A DNA stretch of 64,000 nt from positions 62,001 through 126,000 of the forward strand of contig JALJCQ010000007.1 in NCBI GenBank assembly GCA_023091665.1, in the 5' to 3' direction. How positions within the stretch are numbered: position 1 is the stretch's first letter; each line of letters begins with the position of its first letter. Under the pieces are notes generated by a model. That model did no database searches. It was given only the letters and a program-made list of their open reading frames with translations, and was not told the origin of the DNA. Made by a program: the position numbers and the translations under genes. Of this stretch, positions 58,161 to 64,000 are shown piece after piece. Origin of the DNA: Pythium myriotylum (Eukaryota; Oomycota; Peronosporomycetes; Pythiales; Pythiaceae).

Positions 58161-61100
58161 TTAGGTCAGACTAATTCTGTTCTGCTTGCTGCTCTCTTCC
58201 TCCATACTCGGATCTGTCGTAGACTCGTCTTGGTCTTGTCCGTCGTGACTCTGGTCGGTTGATGCGTCCTTATCCTCGTCTTCGTCACTTTCCTGGCTGG
58301 AGATCTCGGAGCTCTTTTCATCTTGTTTGATTTCTTCGTCTGGTGGTGGTGACTCGCCCTGAGATCCCACCACGGATTCCTCGGTCGTGATCTCTACTGG
58401 TTGCGCCTTTTGTAGAGCCTCTAGTGCCTCGGTCGTAATCTCTATGGGTTGCGCCTTTTGTAGAGCCTCTAGTGGGATCTCATCCCAGTCGAGATCGTTC
58501 GCTTTACAGGTTTCTTCATCACCGTCAACTGCACTTTCGATCGGAACATCGATGACTGGTTCTGCTTGGTCAACACCTTCGAAAAGGATTTCGATTGGAC
58601 CTTCACTGGTTTTTTCCTCTTGATGTTGAGTTATTTTAGCCTTCAGGCTTCGCTTCTCCACGATCTCTCCTCGCCATTGTAAGAATGCGCCAGTGACTGC
58701 TGCTTCCCAGATCAACGCTAGCACGAAATGGGCAGCAAACATGCCGAACATCATCCACCGATAATTCGAATCAAGCGGCAGTGTCTGGAATGATTTGTTA
58801 ATCGTACCCGAGTTGTCCAGCAGGAACCAAAGGTTCACACCTAGCCCAGCGATGTAGAGAGTTGTGAAAACGAGGTTTGTGTAGAATGGCAAGCGGAATC
58901 GGTCCTTCAGATTGAACGCCAAGGCGACAGGGAAGTACTGCATGTGGCCGAAGAGCCACACGGACGAGTCTTCGTGAGACACAGAAATGTCGTCCACAAC
59001 CTCCGAGATGTCGGACATGTGGTTTTGAATGAATGCACAATTTTGGAGAACTGTTGGTGGGAACTTCGATGAGATAGTCAAGGGGTTGTCTAAATACGCC
59101 TGGGCGAGCTTCATGCCGTCGGCACGACGACAGAACCAGGATTGGTGGTTCAGGATCGCGAAAGTTGCAGCGAATATGCCGATGAACAGGACGATCTGAC
59201 CGAAGATCGATAGCACGATCACTTTCGAGAATAGCGTGTGCGGCGGACGTTCCTTCGAGAGTCTTGTCGACGACCCAGTGTAGAGCATGGTGATTGCGAG
59301 TCCCAGCACGATAGCAAGATCGTCCCAAAGGTATTGGTTGTTAGTTAGCATTGTACCAAAATGACCCAGCGTGCTTGCCATGCCGAGCTGGATCACTGGA
59401 TAGAGGACCATAAACTTGAACCCAAGGAATGACGTTGTCAGTGCACATCGGCCTTCGCGAATCAACACGGGCACATCTGTCACGTCCTTCGCCTTACTGG
59501 TGAATGGTGCAACGATCGAGGCCTCGGCGCTCGATAGAGCGAGCCCCACGTGGGCAGCCTTGAGCGCACCACAGTCATTTGTGCCGTCCCCGCACATGCC
59601 CACGATCTTACCGTAGTCCATCAGGCGCTCAACGATCCAGGCTTTCTCAGTCGGACGAATACGCGCGAAGATCTGCGTCGCGAGGACGAGCTGCTTGATG
59701 GAGTCGTCGCTCAGCTCGGTCTTCAGCTGCTGGATCGCACCGCCCGTGATCGCAAGATCATACTTGCTCAACACTCGACTCACGTTCGCCTTTGTAAGGT
59801 GTTCCCACTCCTCGGGGTCCGTCGAGTTGAAGTCGTCGAGGCAGTGGTACACGACTTCGGCCGATTTGTTGACGTCCACGAGCGCCACTTTTTCATGAAG
59901 TTTCATATCGAGTGCACGTGCGATGTGTACAGCTGTAAGTGCATTGTCGCCTGTAATCATGCGCACGTCGATGTCGGCGTCATATAGTTCGCGGACCATC
60001 CCGGTGGACTCGGGCTTCAGCTCGTTGTGGAATAGTGCGATGCCCATAATGTGGATTTCCTTTTCGACGAGGGTGCGGTCGGTCAGATCGATCACCTCCC
60101 CCTCTTGGAGAACACGCATCCCAAAAGCAATACAATAGTTGCCGTCCGCTGCAAGTCGCAGGGTGTGCTGCATCCAGTTTGTAGGACGTGAAACGGCGAT
60201 TTGCTCGATGGCCTCAGGCGAACCTTTCACGAAAATAAAACGGTACGGTTTGTCAGAGAACTCGAGCACCACACTCGAGCGTTGGCAGGCGGCATCGAAG
60301 GCAAAATGCTTTACAGGCCTACAGGCACCTCCATCACCGTCGACCCACGTCTCTTCGGCTTTCGTCTCCTCGTTAACGCGGGTCGTGCGCGAGATACCCG
60401 CGGCCTCGTACATCGCCAACTCTAGCGGGGACCCGTGGAGATGTCCATCGACGTCCGAGATGCTGTGGCAAGTGGCCATAGCCAGACGAACGAGCTTGGG
60501 CAGATGGGCGATGTCCACACGGTCGAAGTTGTTGGTTCCTCTCTTGTCAAACCCCACAAGAGTCATCGACTCTTGGGTCAACGTACCAGTCTTGTCAAAG
60601 CAGAACGTGTCAAGCTGGCCACATGAGTTGATTCGTTGTGCGTCAATACAGAAGATGCCCCTCTGCTGAAGGCGCTTGAGAGCGAAGCCGATGCCCGATG
60701 ATAGCACGAGAGGAAGGGCTGGCGGCACGGCGATCGTGATGAGGTCCAGGGAGTTGACCATCGAGTACCCAATGCCATAACCCTGGTGAGCGAAATTAAC
60801 GAGTCGCTTGATAAACGCCGCAATCGCAATGGTCGCCAGCACGGCAAGGTAACGGTACGAGTCGCGCTCGAACTCGAAAGAGAGCTCGCGAGGAAACAAG
60901 ATGCTGCGGAAGAGCTCTCCCTTGCCTGTCGAGAAGCCTGTTGAAAGGATGACTCCTTTGCAGGTGCTGACTTGCTGAATACCTTCGCTCGTTTTGTTAC
61001 ATGAGCAACCAACTCTTTTGCAATCCTTGCACACTCGACGGACACGCGTGATGATCGAGCCTGCGTGAAGAAACGAACTCTTGTAATGAGTCTGCGCCTC

Positions 61101-62273
61101 TGTCTCCGTCACGATCTCCGTGCCAGAATCTGTCGGCACTTTGTTGATCGGAACGGCTTCACCTGTAAGCGACGCCTCGTCGACTATACAACTTCCGGCT
61201 AAGAGCAAGATGTCTGCGACAACAGGACCTTCATTGAGCTCGACAATATCACCAGGGACGAGTTCCGTCTCGTGAACCTTTGCCACTATCACTTCCTTCG
61301 CGGCGTTGGTGCGGTACACGGTGAGTTCGTGGTTTGAACGGACTAGAGCCCGCAAGCGATTGCAGTTAGAGATCTCGGAGTAAATCTCCCAGGCCATGGA
61401 GATAGCCGAGAGCACGAGAATGATGATTGCATATATTGTGTACTTCTGGCAGAACCACACCGTTGCACTGAAGACCTGAAATAGGTAGTACGGATGCACA
61501 ACCTTCGTGAACAGCAGCATGAGAATCGACGGTGGGTCGATATCGACGAGGTTGGTGCCAAACAATCCGACTTTGTCAGCAACCGTACCGTGGTCAAGCC
61601 CCGTATCCAGTCGTGAACGCATCTTCTCCACACTTTCCTTGATCGTCGCAAGATAGTGCTCATACTCTCCTTTCTCTGCATTAAACACGTATCGGTGCTT
61701 CTTGAACTCGAACCAGATCCACGGTGTCGGTGGCTTCTCAGCAGTTGGTTTGAACAAGTCCGTTTCGACGACCTCTTTCTTGGCACAAAGCCGACGCCAC
61801 CAGGGCAGCGGCGGTTCCTTGTTCTCGTCATCTACCGGCCCATCTTCATCTCCACCCTCACTGACATCTTCCTTCTCGCAGAGTCTGCGCCACCAAGAGA
61901 GCTGCTGTTTTTTCTTCTCAGCGACGACTTCCACCTTCTTGACGTAGCGGTGGACCGGCACCTCGACCCAGTTGGACGCGTACTCGTCTTCCTGCACAAG
62001 CACGAGCATAAACTGCGCGTCCCCGATCGACGACTGCGGCAAGCGCAAGCGAGCAATGCGTGTAAACACTTGCGGGAACCAGACCGAGACGATGAGCAGC
62101 AGTCCGCCCGAGCCGACCACGAGCAGCACGTAGAGCACCCATCGCACGTACGAGAACGCGTACGGCACGATGCGCACGAACTCGTTGGCTCGGTACGCGA
62201 TGTTCTCGCGGTGGCCTCTCGGGTCCACCACGGGCACGGCCACGTGGTCTCGGAGCGTCGGCGTCGACTCCAT
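58161..62273 (-). CDS. P5B-type cation-transporting ATPase (ATP13A family)
   Basis: This 1370-residue single-exon P-type ATPase is predicted to sit in a vacuolar or endosomal membrane and to move polyamines or cations, as ATP13A2-like pumps do. The P5B-specific PPALP motif lies in the fourth membrane helix (TIAVPPALPLVLSSGIGF). The phosphorylation site is CFDKTGTLT near residue 560. Other landmarks are DEASLTGEAVPINK in the actuator domain, MITGDNALTAVHIARAL, and MCGDGTNDCGALKAAHVGLAL in the hinge. The N-terminus has two membrane-associated segments and an acidic insertion with a repeated LPWWRRLC/SWWRRLC motif. After the last helix there is a long Glu/Asp/Ser-rich cytosolic tail with a 16-residue tandem repeat. 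The start is the first ATG (62273). Confidence 0.93.
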   Translation of the reverse strand: MESTPTLRDHVAVPVVDPRGHRENIAYRANEFVRIVPYAFSYVRWVLYVLLVVGSGGLLLIVSVWFPQVFTRIARLRLPQSSIGDAQFMLVLVQEDEYASNWVEVPVHRYVKKVEVVAEKKKQQLSWWRRLCEKEDVSEGGDEDGPVDDENKEPPLPWWRRLCAKKEVVETDLFKPTAEKPPTPWIWFEFKKHRYVFNAEKGEYEHYLATIKESVEKMRSRLDTGLDHGTVADKVGLFGTNLVDIDPPSILMLLFTKVVHPYYLFQVFSATVWFCQKYTIYAIIILVLSAISMAWEIYSEISNCNRLRALVRSNHELTVYRTNAAKEVIVAKVHETELVPGDIVELNEGPVVADILLLAGSCIVDEASLTGEAVPINKVPTDSGTEIVTETEAQTHYKSSFLHAGSIITRVRRVCKDCKRVGCSCNKTSEGIQQVSTCKGVILSTGFSTGKGELFRSILFPRELSFEFERDSYRYLAVLATIAIAAFIKRLVNFAHQGYGIGYSMVNSLDLITIAVPPALPLVLSSGIGFALKRLQQRGIFCIDAQRINSCGQLDTFCFDKTGTLTQESMTLVGFDKRGTNNFDRVDIAHLPKLVRLAMATCHSISDVDGHLHGSPLELAMYEAAGISRTTRVNEETKAEETWVDGDGGACRPVKHFAFDAACQRSSVVLEFSDKPYRFIFVKGSPEAIEQIAVSRPTNWMQHTLRLAADGNYCIAFGMRVLQEGEVIDLTDRTLVEKEIHIMGIALFHNELKPESTGMVRELYDADIDVRMITGDNALTAVHIARALDMKLHEKVALVDVNKSAEVVYHCLDDFNSTDPEEWEHLTKANVSRVLSKYDLAITGGAIQQLKTELSDDSIKQLVLATQIFARIRPTEKAWIVERLMDYGKIVGMCGDGTNDCGALKAAHVGLALSSAEASIVAPFTSKAKDVTDVPVLIREGRCALTTSFLGFKFMVLYPVIQLGMASTLGHFGTMLTNNQYLWDDLAIVLGLAITMLYTGSSTRLSKERPPHTLFSKVIVLSIFGQIVLFIGIFAATFAILNHQSWFCRRADGMKLAQAYLDNPLTISSKFPPTVLQNCAFIQNHMSDISEVVDDISVSHEDSSVWLFGHMQYFPVALAFNLKDRFRLPFYTNLVFTTLYIAGLGVNLWFLLDNSGTINKSFQTLPLDSNYRWMMFGMFAAHFVLALIWEAAVTGAFLQWRGEIVEKRSLKAKITQHQEEKTSEGPIEILFEGVDQAEPVIDVPIESAVDGDEETCKANDLDWDEIPLEALQKAQPIEITTEALEALQKAQPVEITTEESVVGSQGESPPPDEEIKQDEKSSEISSQESDEDEDKDASTDQSHDGQDQDESTTDPSMEEESSKQNRISLT
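58381..58476 (-). repeat. 48-bp in-frame tandem duplication
   Basis: Two 48-bp copies (58381-58428 and 58429-58476) differ at a handful of bases and encode the doubled EALQKAQP(I/V)EITTE unit in the ATPase tail. Confidence 0.85.
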
Positions 62274-62548
62274 CGCGGCGACTTGGCGAGTGCTCGTGTG
62301 TGGGAGAGAGAGAAAACCCGGGAAGACAAAGATAGCCGAGCTCTTCGGTCAGTCGTTACGCCGTCGCTCGAAAGCACACGCGGCCGTTCGGAATTAGACG
62401 CGCGCCGCAGCGTCGCAGGTGCCTCCGTCAGGGGCCGTCGTGGGTTCACATCGCGAAGGGCAAGTCTCACATGACACAAGTTGGTCTCGTGTCAGCCATA
62501 GAAAGAACGGATTGATGTGGACCACAATGGATCGGAGCTCAATGCGAC

Positions 62549-63834
62549 ATGATACGACCCCATGGGGGTAGATCGCTCTGGATGATGACCTGTGTTGGGA
62601 TTGGACTCCTTGTGAACATGTACCGCCCACGGCCGCGCGTCTCGCCGCCAGTGCGTCGCGCTGCGCAGCGCGGAGGGTGGAAGGAAGAGTGGAGCCGTGC
62701 GCCGCCGTACCTCAAGGCCGCGATACTGGGCGTCGCGACGCTCAGCGGAGGTGAGACCGTGAGTGCAGGGGTATCCGAATTCGGCAACTAAAGAACGGCA
62801 GTGTATGTCGTGAGCCACATCGAGACCATGCCCCTCACGGGCAGACGCCGCATCATGTTTCTCTCTCCACGTCGGTTCTCTTTTATTTATTTATTTATTT
62901 ATTTTCTGAATGCATCATGTGTATTGGGCCTTTAACGGTTCGTTTGTCGTGTAGTGAGTGAGGAACAACTTGGTGAGCAGGCCTTTCAGGTGAGTTTTGA
63001 GTGTGTCGTCGGTCTTTGAAGGATTAATGTTCACCTGGGTATCAATATAATAGGAAATCATGCAGAACGAGAAAGTTCTGCCAGCGTCACATCCGATGAG
63101 CCGAGCCGTCCAGCGTGTGGGCCGCAAGATTGAAGAACAGGCATCGGCTTCCAGCTCGATCCCGATGAAGTGGCAGTTCCACGTCCTCGAAGCAAAAGAG
63201 CCGAACGCTTTCTGCCTGCCGGGCGGTAAAGTATTCGTCAACTCGGGGCTTTTCAAAGTGCTCAAGAACGAAGACGCACTCGCAGCTGTGCTCTTCCACG
63301 AGGCTGCCCATGGACTTGCCCGTAAGATCCCATACTTCCTTCATTTTCAATGGAGATAGTGGTGACGTTGAGTATTGCCAGGTCACGGAGCTGAGAAAGT
63401 GTCGTTCAGTCTGCTGATTTATGGTCTCATGGCGATCTTCGTATCTGACTATAGCCAGCTGAGCGATCTCGTATGCTTTGCTTTGCTCAGCCTAAAGACC
63501 ACGAACCTCATCGTTTTCTGTTTTGTAGCTTGTGAAGCTTGCTGTGGACTTGCCTTTTTCTCGGAAACTGGAGCTTGAGGCCGACTCGATTGGTCTACGA
63601 CTCATGGCGCGCGCCTGCTACGATCCGCGAGCGGCCATCGAGATGAACACCGCGCTGGGTCAGCTCGAGAAGGAGAATGGTGGAGGGGGAAGGGCGATGA
63701 AGTATTTCTCGACACACCCGCCGAGCCAGGAGCGTATCAAATCGTTGCGAGACCAGCTCAAGGAAGCCGTGGAAATATACAAATCCTCCGACTGCGGAAG
63801 CACCAAGGACGCGTACTACCAACTTTTCATGTGA
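62549..63834 (+). CDS. Mitochondrial OMA1-type M48 metalloprotease, six exons
   Basis: The product is predicted to be an inner-membrane zinc protease of mitochondrial quality control. I built the gene by hand from 62549-62750, 62802-62870, 62955-62989, 63054-63321, 63382-63470 and 63529-63834. All introns are GT-AG (51-84 bp) and the total of 322 codons is in frame. The joined protein reads as OMA1: an Arg-rich N-terminus, a short helix (YLKAAILGVATLSG), then YVVSHIETMPLTGRRRIMFL, LSEEQLGEQAFQ, EIMQNEKVLPASHP, NAFCLPGGKVFVNSGLF, the zinc motif HEAAH (184-188) and GLARHGAEKVSFSLL. The third-ligand region ELEADSIGL and ACYDP, and STHPPSQER, follow. Exons 1-3 are short and the start (62549, 62582 or 62618) is uncertain. 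Exon 5 carries a second hydrophobic segment. Confidence 0.82.
62881..62903 (+). repeat. (TTTA)n tetranucleotide repeat in an intron
   Basis: About six TTTA/TTAT units lie within the second intron of the OMA1-type gene (62871-62954). Confidence 0.85.
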
Positions 63835-63849
63835 TGATTTGTTGAAGAG

Positions 63850-63984
63850 TTACTTGACGAAGGAATACAAATATGTTCCTTGTCTATCGGTATGCAGCTG
63901 TGCTCGGTCTCGGCGTTGCTCCATCTCTTTACCATCAGGATCTTGCAGCGAGAGAGACAATGCCTCACTCAAGGCTTCGGCAAC
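63850..63984 (-). CDS. Last exon of an unidentified gene (5' part outside window)
   Basis: On the minus strand a TTACAG acceptor at 63985-63990 opens a 45-codon exon: VAEALSEALSLSLQDPD, then a polar KEMEQRRDRAQLHTDR stretch and TYLYSFVK before TAA at 63850-63852. The frame is exactly in phase and has normal composition. The product is unknown. It converges with the OMA1-type gene: the two stop codons are only 15 bp apart, so the 3'UTRs must overlap. Confidence 0.55.
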   Translation of the reverse strand, partial: VAEALSEALSLSLQDPDGKEMEQRRDRAQLHTDRQGTYLYSFVK

Positions 63985-64000
63985 CTGTAAGTAGTGACAC

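Noticed and set aside
1..64000. CRISPR arrays, insertion sequences or operons
   Set aside because: Introns, promoters and gene content are eukaryotic; no regularly spaced repeats or transposase genes were seen.

Overview
The window looks like nuclear DNA of an oomycete, probably of the Pythium/Phytophthora group; the species cannot be told. The reasons are: short GT-AG introns of 57-84 bp; a perfect match to the oomycete core promoter (TCATTYYNCAWTTT) upstream of the catalase-peroxidase gene, with near matches at other genes; GC-rich coding sequence; and typical oomycete proteins (WL-GH type ankyrin repeats, FYVE proteins, a Cys/His 'KxNGxxHxLCxxHR' nuclear protein). Many starts and splice sites given here were worked out by hand from family conservation.

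1-30 kb is gene-dense housekeeping sequence. In order it holds: a 3'-truncated thioredoxin-fold protein (-); a secreted glycerophosphodiester phosphodiesterase (+); an ankyrin protein (+); GPI mannosyltransferase 2/PIG-V (+); two tandem cyclic-nucleotide-binding channel paralogues (+); a JmjC-PHD-PHD histone demethylase (-) that shares a 253-bp promoter with mitochondrial IF-2 (+); a KIX/polyQ MED15-like protein (+); a FYVE protein (+); an ER DnaJ (-); and a pentameric ligand-gated channel (-).

30.9-44.5 kb is accessory and unstable. A near-perfect 1.45-kb inverted repeat (86-bp spacer) carries two identical divergent genes for a 195-aa protein. Beside it lie a hairpin and decayed inverted copies of the same promoter region, then a glycine-rich membrane protein, a small nuclear protein, long gene-poor stretches, a degraded 5' copy of katG, and an intact secreted catalase-peroxidase.

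44.5-58.1 kb is the most novel part. Four related genes alternate in strand (-,+,-,+). Each has a tiny first exon and a jacalin-like N-terminal domain, followed by helical and single ankyrin-like segments. The two minus genes (type A) end in a polytopic membrane region. The plus genes (type B) end in a different small domain. The layout is a duplicated divergent A/B gene pair. Its shared intergenic region keeps two roughly 60-bp islands with only four mismatches each, although the proteins have diverged strongly. One A copy carries a single in-frame amber stop. One B copy has lost its membrane segment and is frameshifted.

58.1-64 kb returns to housekeeping genes: a P5B-type ATPase (-), a six-exon mitochondrial OMA1-type metalloprotease (+), and the last exon of an unidentified minus-strand gene 15 bp beyond it.
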